Part shown: piece after piece, positions 1-10,474 of the stretch
Layout of the letters: each line of letters starts with the position of its first letter
Numbering within the stretch: position 1 is the stretch's first letter
DNA from: Chlamydiota bacterium
Lineage (GTDB): Bacteria > Chlamydiota > Chlamydiia > Chlamydiales > JAAZZY01
Assembly (NCBI GenBank): GCA_022601345.1
Contig: JAJACU010000034.1
Location: 1 to 57,565 of the forward strand
DNA length: 57,565 nucleotides
Direction: 5' to 3'
The notes under the pieces: model-generated
The model's input: the letters and a program-made list of their open reading frames with translations, nothing else
Database searches by the model: none
What the model was told of the DNA's origin: nothing
Program-made: the position numbers and the translations under genes

Positions 1-79
1 CGGGAAAGGACTCGAACCTTCACGCCCCGAAGAGCAAGGGATTTTAAGTCCCTTGTGTCTACCATTCCACCACCCGGGC
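1..79 (-). tRNA. tRNA-Leu (UAA), 3' end cut by window edge
   Basis: Read on the minus strand from 79, the sequence gives an acceptor strand GCCCGGG, a D-arm with GGTGGAATGG, an anticodon stem AGGGA/TCCCT closing the loop CTTAAAA (anticodon TAA, reading codon UUA), a class II variable arm with a TTCG loop and a T-arm containing GTTCGAGTC. The last acceptor bases and the CCA end lie outside the window. The long variable arm and the UAA anticodon both point to leucine. Confidence 0.93.
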
Positions 80-148
80 AAATAAGATGGCAATAAATCT
101 ATCTCGAAAGATGCTATTGAGTCAAGAGAAACCCCTCATAAAAGGCTT

Positions 149-910
149 CTAGTCCTCTTTTTTTTCTTTAGAAGAAGTTTCTAAAACTGTTTCATCGGCT
201 ACAGCTTCTTTAACTTCTTCTAAGCTCATTTCTTCTTGAGAATGCTGAGTCTCATTTTCCACTATAGCTGCATCAATTGGGTTTTCATTTGAAGCTAGCT
301 CGTCGGGAAGAACATCTCCCTTAGGAACTTCTTGAACTTGAGTATCGGAGAGCTTTCTTCCAATAACTTTGGGTGGGGTTGGGAAGACAATGGGAGTGGG
401 GGGTAGGGCAGGCTCAGTTTCGACCGAAGATGAAGGCTTAGCTTCATCTTTTTCCTCACCTCCTTTATTAGAAGGCTCACTTTTAGGCTGCTGAGTGCGT
501 GCTTCTTTATCTGTGGTGGGTTGATCTGTTTTTGAACTTGAGCGTTTTCTACGTGAGGTTCTTTTTTTAGTCCCCTTTTTGTTTTCTGAGTCTTTCTTTG
601 AAGACTCCTTCTCATCTGATGATTTACTATCTTTGCCATCACCAATTTTAATTGGTTTTTCTAAAGATACATTTTTCAAAACCATGCGAGCTTCTTTGAC
701 TTCTACAACTTCATAGTCTGAAATTGGCAACAAAAAAGCTTTTGGCCTTTCCAATGATCTAAAAAAAAGAGCAGAACCAAAAGAAACAACTTCAAGAGCA
801 CTTACAATATGCTCTTCTTGATTAACTGAACGACTATTGCGAACTGATAATTTAAAGCCATCTTTGGGAGAGATAATCGTTTCAATAATGGGGTCTCTGG
901 TAAAATCCAT
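149..910 (-). CDS. conserved hypothetical protein with charged linker
   Basis: The 253-residue product has a compact N-terminal part (about residues 1-85, with runs such as VVSFGSALFFRSLERPKAF) followed by a long low-complexity region. That region is Lys/Ser/Arg-rich at about 90-135 and then Pro/Glu-rich to the end. No signal peptide or membrane segment is visible. The start has a modest Shine-Dalgarno (CGGA). It lies just downstream of gapA on the same strand; from memory the N-terminal block resembles a chlamydial protein found next to gapA (the CT504/CT505 pair), which I cannot verify here. The basic stretch could bind nucleic acid, but that is only a guess. Function unknown. Confidence 0.75.
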   Translation of the reverse strand: MDFTRDPIIETIISPKDGFKLSVRNSRSVNQEEHIVSALEVVSFGSALFFRSLERPKAFLLPISDYEVVEVKEARMVLKNVSLEKPIKIGDGKDSKSSDEKESSKKDSENKKGTKKRTSRRKRSSSKTDQPTTDKEARTQQPKSEPSNKGGEEKDEAKPSSSVETEPALPPTPIVFPTPPKVIGRKLSDTQVQEVPKGDVLPDELASNENPIDAAIVENETQHSQEEMSLEEVKEAVADETVLETSSKEKKED

Positions 911-987
911 TTATAATCCGTATGTTAAAATTTATATTTCAAAAGCAAATTATAGAAGAGGTTTACATTTATAAACAACGGCTTTGT

Positions 988-2025
<1,038 letters not shown>

Positions 2026-2243
2026 TTAAGAATGAGCAAAATGCAAAGAAAAATATCTAAAGCTTCTCGTTTAATATGAGGCTTAAAAAATAACTGAATA
2101 CTTAAAAGTTAATACTATTTAATTTAGTGAAATTTAATATTTAATTTAACCTCAGAAAAATATTTCATTTACTTTGTAAGATTTTGGCTCTATTTTTATT
2201 CGAAGTTCGTGTAGAATAGCTCTTTTAAAACACGAATCATTCG

Positions 2244-2963
2244 ATGAATCAAGAGATAAAACTACAAGAAAAATCAAATTTGTATTTTACATTTTTCTGC
2301 GTGCTTTTTGTTACACTATTACTTTTAAGTAATATGACAATGAAACTTTTCAAAGCCCCCTTTTTCCCGACCTTAGCGCTAACCTCTGGGCTCATTACCT
2401 ACCCCATTACTTTTCTTATTACAGATACTGTCACTGAAATTTGGGGAGAAAAAAAAGCTCATATTATGGTTTGGCTTGCTTTTTCAATGAACATATTAAT
2501 GCTTACCTTTATCAAATCAACAATCCATTTACCAGTTCACAAAGACTGGTTTATTAACAGCAACAGCTTTGGCTTTCAATCTATCACTGACTATCAAACT
2601 GCTCTTGTCTCTGTCTTTAGTGTCAGTTCATATATTCTATTAGGCTCCATGGTTGCCTACATGATATCACAACTTATGGATATCAAGATCTTTGCTTTTC
2701 TGAAAAAAAAGACAAAAGGGCGTCATCTTTGGCTGCGCAACAATGCCTCGACTTGCATCTCACAGCTTATTGACACCTTTATCATGGATGGAATTGTTCT
2801 TTATTGGGGCTTAAAAATGAGCCTTTCAACTTGCATAACTATAGGAATCTCTGTATACGTTTTTAAAGTTACATTTGCCCTTTTAGACACACCCATAGTT
2901 TACCTTTTGACTCACTACTTAAAGAAGAAGTTATCGCCTGATGAATATAAAAAGACAGCTTAA
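2244..2963 (+). CDS. yhhQ: queuosine precursor transporter, YhhQ/VUT family
   Basis: The 239-residue protein is almost wholly membrane-embedded, with about six hydrophobic segments, and carries the family block around residues 50-70 (GLITYPITFLITDTVTEIWG) in which polar Thr/Asp/Glu residues sit inside the membrane. YhhQ-family proteins import 7-deazaguanine precursors of queuosine. The C. trachomatis relative (CT140) has been linked to queuine salvage, which fits an intracellular bacterium scavenging host queuine. The ATG lacks an obvious Shine-Dalgarno, and a 7-bp inverted repeat (TTCGTGT at 2206-2212, ACACGAA at 2230-2236) lies just upstream. The 3' end overlaps the next gene by 23 bases. 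Confidence 0.88.
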   Translation: MNQEIKLQEKSNLYFTFFCVLFVTLLLLSNMTMKLFKAPFFPTLALTSGLITYPITFLITDTVTEIWGEKKAHIMVWLAFSMNILMLTFIKSTIHLPVHKDWFINSNSFGFQSITDYQTALVSVFSVSSYILLGSMVAYMISQLMDIKIFAFLKKKTKGRHLWLRNNASTCISQLIDTFIMDGIVLYWGLKMSLSTCITIGISVYVFKVTFALLDTPIVYLLTHYLKKKLSPDEYKKTA

Positions 2964-3639
2964 ATGGCTTTTGCCCCTTTTACTCTTAATTATATTTGCC
3001 CCTTGGAGTGCAAACGTAGATCGCTGGGTTTCAAGCCAGTTTTTTTCTCAGGAAAATTTGAGATTCTCCAATGCATTTTACCATCGTATTATATTTAATT
3101 GGGCAGTTATTCCCGCCTTGGCTACAGGTATAACTTGCGGCTTACTTTTTATATTGTCTTTTAAGTTTAAAAAACTTTTTAATCATAGATTTTCATTCCT
3201 TTTTTTATCTCTGTCCATGGCTTTAGGCGCAGGGATAGTGACTCATCTCCTTTTCAAGGAATTTTGCTTCAGGCCTAGACCTGTTCAAACAACATTGTTT
3301 GGTGGAATCGAGACATTTCGCCCTTTTTATATGTTAAAATTTAATTTCCCAAACTTCTGCAAATCCTTCCCATCAGGACATGCAACCATGGGATTTTATT
3401 TTGTTAATTTCATCTTACTGGGGTATAGACTGAACTCAAAGCTTCTTAAGCAAGTTGGCGTTTATGCCACAATTATTATGAGTTCTATTTTAGCTTTCAG
3501 TCGTATTGCCAAAGGAGGACATTTTTTAAGTGATGTCCTTATGTCCCTAGTTGTTACCTGGTATGCTGCTCTTGTCGTCGAAAAACTTGTTTTTGATTTT
3601 CTTGCCAAAAATAAAGCTCTCAGTTACATCGAAGAATAA
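2941..3639 (+). CDS. PAP2-family membrane phosphatase
   Basis: The 232-residue integral membrane protein has the full acid-phosphatase signature: KX6RP (Lys106, Arg113, Pro114), PSGH (144-147), and SRX5HX3D (Ser187, Arg188, His194, Asp198). About six hydrophobic segments surround these motifs. PAP2 enzymes of this type dephosphorylate lipid phosphates such as phosphatidate, undecaprenyl pyrophosphate or lipid A 1-phosphate; the sequence alone does not say which. The ATG lies inside the end of the upstream transporter gene, so the two are probably co-transcribed and translationally coupled. A second PAP2 protein is encoded at 55150-55725. Confidence 0.9.
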   Translation: MNIKRQLKWLLPLLLLIIFAPWSANVDRWVSSQFFSQENLRFSNAFYHRIIFNWAVIPALATGITCGLLFILSFKFKKLFNHRFSFLFLSLSMALGAGIVTHLLFKEFCFRPRPVQTTLFGGIETFRPFYMLKFNFPNFCKSFPSGHATMGFYFVNFILLGYRLNSKLLKQVGVYATIIMSSILAFSRIAKGGHFLSDVLMSLVVTWYAALVVEKLVFDFLAKNKALSYIEE

Positions 3640-3669
3640 TGCCTGTTCAATTTTCGACTAGGAGTCTTT

Positions 3670-4290
3670 ATGCAACAAGATCTTACTGGCAAGGAAAAAC
3701 AACTTTATAATTATTTAAAAAATTATATTGATAAACATGAAAATGCACCGTCATTTTCTGAGATCCAAACCTACTTTGGTTTTGCATCTCTAAGCTCTGT
3801 CTACAAATACCTACAAGTGCTTAAAAAAAAGGGGTTCATACAAATTAATTCCCCATCTCGCATGATTTCTTTAACAGCACCAGTAAAAAAAACAAACACT
3901 CGCATCTATCATTTTCCACTTATTGGAGACCTCACCGATGATGGGGAAATAGAGCATGTCTCTACAATTATCAAAGTACCTTATGGCTCAGATAGAAAAT
4001 TTTCTTCGGGTTGTTTCCTTTTAAAAGTAACAGGGGGGAATTTTTTAGAGGCGGGCTTAATACATGAAGATCTTATCATTGTAGAACCAAGATCTGAGGC
4101 CATTCCAGGAGAAGCTGTTTTAGCAAAGCTCTATAACGATCAATTTACTATAAAAAAGTTTCAGCCCAAAAGTGCTTATATTAGACTTGACTCATTCTGC
4201 ATGCAGGTTGAGCCTATGCTTATTCTAAGTGAAGAAGTATCGATTCATGGCGTTGTACTTGGAGTCATTAGAAAGTATCCTTTAGGCTAA
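3670..4290 (+). CDS. LexA-like repressor with degenerate peptidase site
   Basis: The 206-residue protein aligns with LexA over its whole length. It has an N-terminal winged helix (about 1-68, with the LexA-like recognition region NAPSFSEIQTYFGFASLSSV) and a C-terminal S24-type core from FPLIGDL to GVVLGVIR. Compared with E. coli LexA, the active-site Lys is kept (Lys162 in FTIKKF). The nucleophile Ser of GMSM is replaced by Asn124 (TGGNF), and the Ala-Gly cleavage bond is absent (DLTDDGE). It therefore should bind DNA and dimerise but not self-cleave. The start follows TAGGAGTCTTT with good spacing. Its targets are unknown; I saw no convincing SOS box in the window. Confidence 0.85.
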   Translation: MQQDLTGKEKQLYNYLKNYIDKHENAPSFSEIQTYFGFASLSSVYKYLQVLKKKGFIQINSPSRMISLTAPVKKTNTRIYHFPLIGDLTDDGEIEHVSTIIKVPYGSDRKFSSGCFLLKVTGGNFLEAGLIHEDLIIVEPRSEAIPGEAVLAKLYNDQFTIKKFQPKSAYIRLDSFCMQVEPMLILSEEVSIHGVVLGVIRKYPLG

Positions 4291-4922
4291 CGAGTTTTCT
4301 GTGTACTAAACTTCGAAAGGTCCATTTTAGAGAAATCAAAGACTGGCATTTTTCTTCCCCTTACAGTGCAATACCCTTTTATTGGAGTAGAGCTTGCCTC
4401 AGTAATCCCATGCCAGCTCTGAGGACGTATTTGCTTTATAGCTCTTTTTCTAGTTGTTTTGCTTGCTTGACCTAGCAAAGGAGCAGCACTAGAAGCTCGG
4501 CTTCCAATTTTAACTAAAGAAATTAGCCATTGATCAGAAGAATTTCCCTTACCTAGGCCAGATATTTTTTTGGCTTTAACGCCACTTAAACCTTTTAAGA
4601 TATTCCCTCTTCGAGTAAGAATTTCCTTTTTACTTTTAACAAAAGACTGAAAGTTATCAGTTATTTTAGCTGCTTTAAAAAAGCTATCAACAGCAGTTTG
4701 TGTTTTAGGACAGTCTTCACTCGTAAGTTTTCTACATAGATACTTGTTTAAGCTTCGTTTGTTTATATGGTACTTTTGCCCATCGACAATAATTTGAGTC
4801 GCTCGCCCAGTTATCCTTTCCCAAAGAGATGCTTTTTTTATCCCTTTGTCCCTTTCACAGCTACTTAATTTATAGCGATCAGATGTTCCTATTAGTGAAA
4901 ATGAACCTTTACAAACTCTCAT
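4287..4922 (-). CDS. hypothetical basic protein
   Basis: This 211-residue product is rich in Lys/Arg and Ser and has no clear signal peptide, membrane segment or recognised motif. The ORF stays open to 4994, but the ATG at 4922 has GAGGT just upstream and avoids a hydrophobic, AT-rich leader of doubtful coding quality, so I chose 4922. The stop overlaps the stop of the LexA-like gene by four bases in tail-to-tail arrangement. A central region with repeated Lys-Lys and Gly (KGLSGVKAKKISGLGKG) is flexible-looking. I do not recognise a family; a secreted or nucleic-acid-binding protein is possible but unsupported. Confidence 0.55.
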   Translation of the reverse strand: MRVCKGSFSLIGTSDRYKLSSCERDKGIKKASLWERITGRATQIIVDGQKYHINKRSLNKYLCRKLTSEDCPKTQTAVDSFFKAAKITDNFQSFVKSKKEILTRRGNILKGLSGVKAKKISGLGKGNSSDQWLISLVKIGSRASSAAPLLGQASKTTRKRAIKQIRPQSWHGITEASSTPIKGYCTVRGRKMPVFDFSKMDLSKFSTQKTR

Positions 4923-5111
4923 ATATACCTCGTTACTTGCTGCAACTATTATAGCACAAAATCTGTTTTTTGTCAAGATATTTATTAATCCCAACTATAC
5001 TTAAAATACTAATAATCAAAGCATTAAAAATACACCAAGCCTTGACCATCTTTTTCCTATTTCAATCTTCCAAGCAAAAGTTTATCATGTTTTCTAGAAA
5101 ATGAGGTGTTT

Positions 5112-6119
5112 ATGTCTTGGAATAGTTTAGCCTATGTTGTACCTGCTTTTAATTTTTTAACAATTATCGCTGCGAGCCTGCCCATTGCCAAGTCGCCATA
5201 TCGCCATATGGCCACTAGCCCACTGTCTGAACAGGTAAAAGCAATAATAGGACCCATACTTACGGCAGAAAATGTCGAAGGGTCTGAGCATTATGATGCC
5301 ATCCAAGAGCTCCTAGATAAATTACCTCAAAGCAATCAATCTGCTGTTCTCAATGCTATTTTTGACAAAGTATTTATCAAAAGTGAAGCTGTTGACGCAA
5401 AAGCTTCAGGAAATATTAAAGAAGCTCTTACAACTAAAGATAGTCCTCCCACTTTCCCTGATGCAAAAGTTTCTATAATGTATCTAAATGCAAAAATGCT
5501 AGAGAACCCTAACGCATTTCCAAGAGTTCAAGACCTCATCGATGAACTTCCAACCTCTCCTGAACCCAGGACAATTGACTCTCTTTTACGCCACAAGTTT
5601 AAAGTAACAACAGCTCTTAATGAAAAGATGCCAGTTGGTGTAACTGGAATTGGCAGTGCCTTTCCTTCTGGACAATATTTTATTGGAGTCAGCCCTAGCT
5701 TCAACCCTAAGGCATTACCTTGGGCTATTGCCCACGAAGTCTCACATATTTTAAATGATGACGCTCTTGCAACAATGGCATGCAAATCAATTTGTTCACT
5801 AACAGCAGCATTTTTTTCGACTTATATTATGAACTTTTCACTCCCAACTTCTTTGATCACCACTCTGGCTGCGCAAGAACTTAGCGAAGTTATTATATCG
5901 CGATCTTGCGAAAGTGATGCCGATGACTTTGCACTTAAACATTGCAACAACGAACAATTACAATCAGGTATTGATACTCTAAAAGAGATTGAAAACAGTC
6001 ACACTAAATGCACATATTGGACTTACCTAAAAAACTTTAAATCTTTTAATCTTCATCCATCCGATGAATCAAGAATAGCAAAAATTCGAAAGGCTATTGC
6101 TAGTAGAGTAGCTGCTTAG
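5112..6119 (+). CDS. M48-like zinc metallopeptidase
   Basis: The 335-residue protein has a hydrophobic N-terminal stretch (about 6-25) that could be a signal anchor. It carries a zinc-protease motif HEVSH at 208-212, a hydrophobic pair of segments at about 225-262, and a downstream ESDADDFAL block whose Glu267 is placed to be the third zinc ligand, as in gluzincins of the M48 (HtpX/Oma1) family. Membrane-associated proteolysis or protein quality control is the likely role. A GTG two codons upstream is also open, but AGGTG then overlaps it and serves better as the ribosome binding site for the ATG at 5112; the same AGGTGTTTATG arrangement starts the gene at 41557. Confidence 0.8.
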   Translation: MSWNSLAYVVPAFNFLTIIAASLPIAKSPYRHMATSPLSEQVKAIIGPILTAENVEGSEHYDAIQELLDKLPQSNQSAVLNAIFDKVFIKSEAVDAKASGNIKEALTTKDSPPTFPDAKVSIMYLNAKMLENPNAFPRVQDLIDELPTSPEPRTIDSLLRHKFKVTTALNEKMPVGVTGIGSAFPSGQYFIGVSPSFNPKALPWAIAHEVSHILNDDALATMACKSICSLTAAFFSTYIMNFSLPTSLITTLAAQELSEVIISRSCESDADDFALKHCNNEQLQSGIDTLKEIENSHTKCTYWTYLKNFKSFNLHPSDESRIAKIRKAIASRVAA

Positions 6120-6143
6120 CAGATATATAATAAGCTAAGTTCA

Positions 6144-6977
6144 TTAGCTCTCATCAGAATCATCGTCAGGATCAAGCTCTTTTAAAGTCTTTGAGCGCTT
6201 ACCAGCAATGGCTCTTATACATGATAAAACCCAGGCAGTTACAATATAACCCCAGAAGCTAACAAAGAAAATAAAGGCAAAGAGGTGGAAAATTCCATAG
6301 AGAAACACCACTGCAACAGCTGCTGTTACTGCAACTAGATAAAAAGATTTTATTCTAATATTAAAAGTTTTAAGGCTAGGAAATTTCCAGCGACTCACCA
6401 TAAAGTACCCAGTAACAACCATCGAACATATCATAATAATAGATCTAGTTTTTTGAGATATTGATGAGAGATAGGGAAATTCATTCGAGATAAAAATGAG
6501 GTTCATTGAGACTACAGCAAGTGCTGCAGCAGGTATAGGAAGACCTGTAAAGCTGCGACTATCTTTAGCTATTTTAGGTGTTTTTTTACGCACAACAGCT
6601 TTTGTGTTATAGCGAGCGAGTCTCAAGATTCCACAGATTGAAAAAATCATTGCTGAGGCTGTCAATAGAAGAAACAGCCCTGATGCTGGCTCTGCATGAA
6701 AGCTTCTTAAAATAATTACTGCTGGAGCCACACCAAATGTGACACTATCAGCTAGTGAGTCAAACTGAATCCCAAAGTCTGTTTCTGCATTTAGTATACG
6801 TGCAATAGCTCCATCGCAAACATCGGCAAGCCCAGCAACAAGCATTAGGATTACGGATCCTTCAAACAACTTGTATGTGACAACATCAGCAAACAAAATA
6901 ATTCTGAAAATAATAAATAGACCACAAGACAAACTAAACGCTGTGACTAAATTGGGAAATAGATAAACTTTTTTCAT
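6144..6977 (-). CDS. pssA: CDP-diacylglycerol-serine O-phosphatidyltransferase
   Basis: The integral membrane enzyme makes phosphatidylserine from CDP-diacylglycerol and serine, the step before phosphatidylethanolamine. The complete CDP-alcohol phosphatidyltransferase signature is visible: Asp52, Asp55-Gly56, Ala59-Arg60, Gly69, Asp73, Asp77, in the spacing DX2DGX2ARX8GX3DX3D. About eight hydrophobic segments and an acidic C-terminal tail (DPDDDSDES) complete 277 residues. It is convergent with the M48 gene and divergent from nrdA. pssA beside nrdAB is the arrangement of C. trachomatis (CT826-CT828, from memory), which supports the assignment to serine rather than glycerol phosphate as acceptor. 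Confidence 0.92.
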   Translation of the reverse strand: MKKVYLFPNLVTAFSLSCGLFIIFRIILFADVVTYKLFEGSVILMLVAGLADVCDGAIARILNAETDFGIQFDSLADSVTFGVAPAVIILRSFHAEPASGLFLLLTASAMIFSICGILRLARYNTKAVVRKKTPKIAKDSRSFTGLPIPAAALAVVSMNLIFISNEFPYLSSISQKTRSIIMICSMVVTGYFMVSRWKFPSLKTFNIRIKSFYLVAVTAAVAVVFLYGIFHLFAFIFFVSFWGYIVTAWVLSCIRAIAGKRSKTLKELDPDDDSDES

Positions 6978-7190
6978 TTCAACTCAAACTAACTTGGTAA
7001 AACAGCAATTGTAGCAAAAACTCACTTTATTTGGAACGCGTCATACCAGTTTATTTCGTTTTTTTTTATACATTTTCCAAACATTTTTTTTCGTAAAAAA
7101 GACAAGCTTTGAGGTTTATCGTTTTTAATTTTAAATGATGTTGATCTAAATTTTTAGATGGGGATAAACTCCTGGACAAAATAATTCTTA

Positions 7191-7238
7191 TCACTATATG
7201 TAGTGTTTTATAAACATAAAAAATACTATATATAGTAT
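7191..7238. promoter_or_regulatory. paired NrdR boxes upstream of nrdA
   Basis: Two 16-base sites, TCACTATATGTAGTGT at 7191-7206 and ATACTATATATAGTAT at 7223-7238, each agree at 14 of 16 positions with the NrdR consensus acaCwAtATaTwGtgt as I remember it. The second sits at the centre of a perfect 20-base palindrome (7221-7240). Their centres are 32 bases apart, about three helical turns, the spacing typical for this repressor. They lie 60-110 bases before the nrdA start. A possible promoter, TGGACA (7173-7178) and TATATG (7195-7200), would have its -10 inside the first box. The rest of the 322-base gap between pssA and nrdA holds another small palindrome (7144-7159) and no gene. Confidence 0.87.
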
Positions 7239-7299
7239 TTATTAAAAATATCGTTCTTTTAAACGCACTCAAAGACTTAGGTCAAAATAAGGAGTTTTT

Positions 7300-10200
7300 A
7301 TGCCTAATACACCCACTATAAACACTGATCAAAGAAATAACCTAAACTCGCAGATGGACTCAACTTTGAAGTCGATGACAGTGGTAAAAAGAAGTGGAGT
7401 AATTGTTCCTTTTCATTCAGATCGAATTATTTATGCCATTGAAGGTGCTGTGCGCGATACTTACGAAAAAGCGAAAGGAGAAAAGCTTACTGATGAGCTA
7501 CAAAATATTGTTACAGATGTTACAGATCTTGTTGTAGAAGAACTCTGTCATTTATCACAAGTTGGACACTCAATTACTGTTGAAGGGATTCAAGACCTAG
7601 TAGAACAAAAATTGATGGATAGTAGCCACCATAATGTGGCACGTAATTTCATTATCTACCGAGATAAACACAACCAACAACGTAAGTACAAAGACAGCCT
7701 ACCCCAGGTTTTACGCTCAGGCCAAAAGACAGTCGTTCGCTTTAACCCCATCAAGATTGGTTTTAGTTTAGAAAGAGCCTTTAGATATGCTTTTGAAGTT
7801 GAAGGACCCACTCCTGGCGACATTTTAGAAACAGTTAATGAACTTTCACAATTGATTATTCAAAACATCATTGATCAAAACACTAGTGAGCCCGTTTCTA
7901 CAAATGAAATTCAAGAAGAAATAGAAAATGAACTGATGGCGCATGGTTACTTTAAAGTGGCCAAACAGCTTATCTTAAAACATCATGAGACTGTAAAGCT
8001 AAAACCTGTTTTACAAGGATCAGAATCAACAGATGAAAAGTCAGATGAGAAAACTTTTGCGGTTAAACCTTTTCTAAAAGAAGTTTTTGGTTATGCAACC
8101 AAAGGCTTTAAAATTAGTTCTAAAGAACTTATTGATAAAACAACTAAACTTACTTTTGAAGGCATCACTCAAAAAGAGACTTATGCAGCAGCAATACTTG
8201 CCACTAAAGAGCACATTGAATTTGAGCCTGATTATGCTTTTGTAGGAGCTCGAGTACTTCTAGATGGGATCTACCGTGAAACACTATCATCTTATGGAAA
8301 TGCTTCTGATTTGAAGCAAGTTCACCATGATTATTTTATTAAATACATTAACTCTTCTAGTGAAAAAGATTCCCGTTTAAATTCTAAACTAAAAGAATTC
8401 GATCTAGAAAAACTTGCCGATGCCTTAGATCTTAAAAGAGATTTTCAGTTTTCATACTTAGGCCTGCAAACGCTTTATGATCGCTATTTTATCCACAAAA
8501 ACCAAAAAAGACTTGAGACTCCCCAAGTTTTTTGGATGCGTGTAGCCATGGGCCTTGCTTTGCAAGAAGGTGAACAAAAAAATGATCGCGCCATTGAATT
8601 TTACAATAACCTTTCTTTATTCAACGCTCTGTCATCTACTCCAACTCTATTTAATGCGGGAACAAAACATTCTCAGTTGAGCTCTTGCTACTTATCCACT
8701 GTAGACGATGATTTACATAGCATATTTAAAGTTATCGCAGATGATGCTCAGCTTTCAAAATGGGCTGGAGGAATTGGAAATGACTGGACCCCTATTCGAG
8801 CTACAGGTTCTATTATTGAAGGAACAAATGGACAAAGCCAAGGCGTTATCCCCTTCCTAAAAATTGTCAATGACACAGCTCTTGCGGTAAACCAAGGTGG
8901 CAAAAGAAAAGGGGCTGCCTGCACTTACTTAGAAACTTGGCACTTAGATATCGAAGACTTCATTGAACTACGCAAAAATACAGGTGATGATCGTAGACGT
9001 ACTCATGATATTAACACAGCAAACTGGATCCCTGACCTCTTTATGAAAAGAGTTATTAATCAAGGAAAATGGACGTTATTTAGCCCAAAAGATGTACCTG
9101 ACTTGCACGATTTAGTAGGTAATGAGTTTGAAGAAAAATACGTAGCTTATGAGCAAATGACTCAAGATGGAAAAATTAAACTCTTTAAAGAAATTGATGC
9201 CACAACACTTTGGAGAAAAATGCTTTCCATGCTCTTTGAAACAGGGCATCCTTGGATTACCTTTAAAGATCCATCTAACATCCGCTCTCCTCAAGATCAC
9301 GTAGGTGTTGTGCATTCATCAAACCTTTGTACTGAGATTTTACTCAATACTTCTGCAAAAGAAACAGCTGTTTGCAACTTAGCATCCGTCAACCTAGCAG
9401 CTCATATGACACCTAGTGGTTTAGACTACAAAAAGTTACAAAAGACAATTACAACAACAATTCGCATGCTCGATAATGTCATAGACATTAACTTCTACCC
9501 TATTAAAGAAGCTCGTAATTCAAACTCTAAACACCGCCCAGTTGGAATGGGGATCATGGGCTTCCAAGACTGCCTTTATATGCAAGGCTATAGCTATGCA
9601 AGCCACCAAGCAGTTAAGTTTTCAGATGAGTCGATGGAGTTTGTTTCATACCACGCTATATCAGCGTCGTCTGATCTAGCTAAAGAAAAAGGTACATATG
9701 AGAGTTATAAAGGCTCTAAATGGGATCGCGGAATTCTACCTATTGATTCTCTACAAATGCTTATTGATTACCGTAAAGAGTATATTGATGTTGATACATC
9801 ATCGACTCTTGACTGGGACTCTCTACGCCAAAAAGTTCAAAAACAAGGCATGAGAAACAGTAACTGTATGTCCATTGCACCGACAGCAACTATTGCAAAT
9901 ATTGCAAATGTAGTTCCTTGCATTGAGCCTGCATACAAACAGCTTTTTGTTAAATCAAACCTATCTGGAGAGTTTACTGTAGTTAACCCTTACTTAGTTG
10001 ATAAGCTCAAAGAGATCAACTTGTGGGATGAAAAAATGCTAGATGATTTAAAGTACTTTGATGGAAACTTATCTGAGATTGATCGTATACCGCAAGAAGT
10101 GAAAAGCATCTTCTTGACTGCTTTTGAAATAGAGCCCGAATGGCTTATTGAGTGCGCTAGCAGGCGTCAAAAATGGATTGACATGGGACAGTCTTTAAAT

Positions 10201-10458
10201 CTCTACTTAAGTGAACCTAGTGGTAAAAAGATACACAATATGTATATGCTTTCTTGGAAGAAAGGTTTAAAAACCAATTACTACCTCCGAACACTTGGAG
10301 CTACACAAATTGAAAAATCGTCAACAGATATTAACAAACGGGGTCTTCAACCTAAATGGATGAAAAACGCATCTGCGTCTTCAAAAGTTAATGTTGAACG
10401 AGCACCAAAAAAACCTACTGTTTGCAACCTTGAAGAAGGTTGTGAGAGCTGTCAATAA
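7300..10458 (+). CDS. nrdA: ribonucleoside-diphosphate reductase, large subunit (R1)
   Basis: Catalytic subunit that reduces ribonucleoside diphosphates to deoxy forms together with NrdB. At 1052 residues it is much longer than E. coli NrdA because of extra N-terminal ATP-cone regulatory modules: one at about 25-115, a second at about 140-230 and a more divergent third after a Lys/Asp-rich linker at about 245-330. The catalytic core has the redox Cys in LSSCYLST, the NLCTE motif with the thiyl-radical Cys and Glu, the partner Cys in AVCNLAS, and the C-terminal shuttle CESCQ. GGAG precedes the ATG. Length and ATP-cone array match the chlamydial NrdA type; dATP/ATP control through several cones is expected. 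Confidence 0.97.
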   Translation: MPNTPTINTDQRNNLNSQMDSTLKSMTVVKRSGVIVPFHSDRIIYAIEGAVRDTYEKAKGEKLTDELQNIVTDVTDLVVEELCHLSQVGHSITVEGIQDLVEQKLMDSSHHNVARNFIIYRDKHNQQRKYKDSLPQVLRSGQKTVVRFNPIKIGFSLERAFRYAFEVEGPTPGDILETVNELSQLIIQNIIDQNTSEPVSTNEIQEEIENELMAHGYFKVAKQLILKHHETVKLKPVLQGSESTDEKSDEKTFAVKPFLKEVFGYATKGFKISSKELIDKTTKLTFEGITQKETYAAAILATKEHIEFEPDYAFVGARVLLDGIYRETLSSYGNASDLKQVHHDYFIKYINSSSEKDSRLNSKLKEFDLEKLADALDLKRDFQFSYLGLQTLYDRYFIHKNQKRLETPQVFWMRVAMGLALQEGEQKNDRAIEFYNNLSLFNALSSTPTLFNAGTKHSQLSSCYLSTVDDDLHSIFKVIADDAQLSKWAGGIGNDWTPIRATGSIIEGTNGQSQGVIPFLKIVNDTALAVNQGGKRKGAACTYLETWHLDIEDFIELRKNTGDDRRRTHDINTANWIPDLFMKRVINQGKWTLFSPKDVPDLHDLVGNEFEEKYVAYEQMTQDGKIKLFKEIDATTLWRKMLSMLFETGHPWITFKDPSNIRSPQDHVGVVHSSNLCTEILLNTSAKETAVCNLASVNLAAHMTPSGLDYKKLQKTITTTIRMLDNVIDINFYPIKEARNSNSKHRPVGMGIMGFQDCLYMQGYSYASHQAVKFSDESMEFVSYHAISASSDLAKEKGTYESYKGSKWDRGILPIDSLQMLIDYRKEYIDVDTSSTLDWDSLRQKVQKQGMRNSNCMSIAPTATIANIANVVPCIEPAYKQLFVKSNLSGEFTVVNPYLVDKLKEINLWDEKMLDDLKYFDGNLSEIDRIPQEVKSIFLTAFEIEPEWLIECASRRQKWIDMGQSLNLYLSEPSGKKIHNMYMLSWKKGLKTNYYLRTLGATQIEKSSTDINKRGLQPKWMKNASASSKVNVERAPKKPTVCNLEEGCESCQ

Positions 10459-10474
10459 TATAAGGAGGAAAAAA

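Noticed and set aside
5090-5101. TTTTCTAGAAAA palindrome before the M48 protease gene as a regulator site
   Set aside because: Single, short and AT-rich, with no second copy in a matching context.
7066-7272. Minus-strand 68-codon frame in the nrdA upstream region
   Set aside because: It spans the NrdR boxes and AT-rich promoter DNA; composition is not protein-like.
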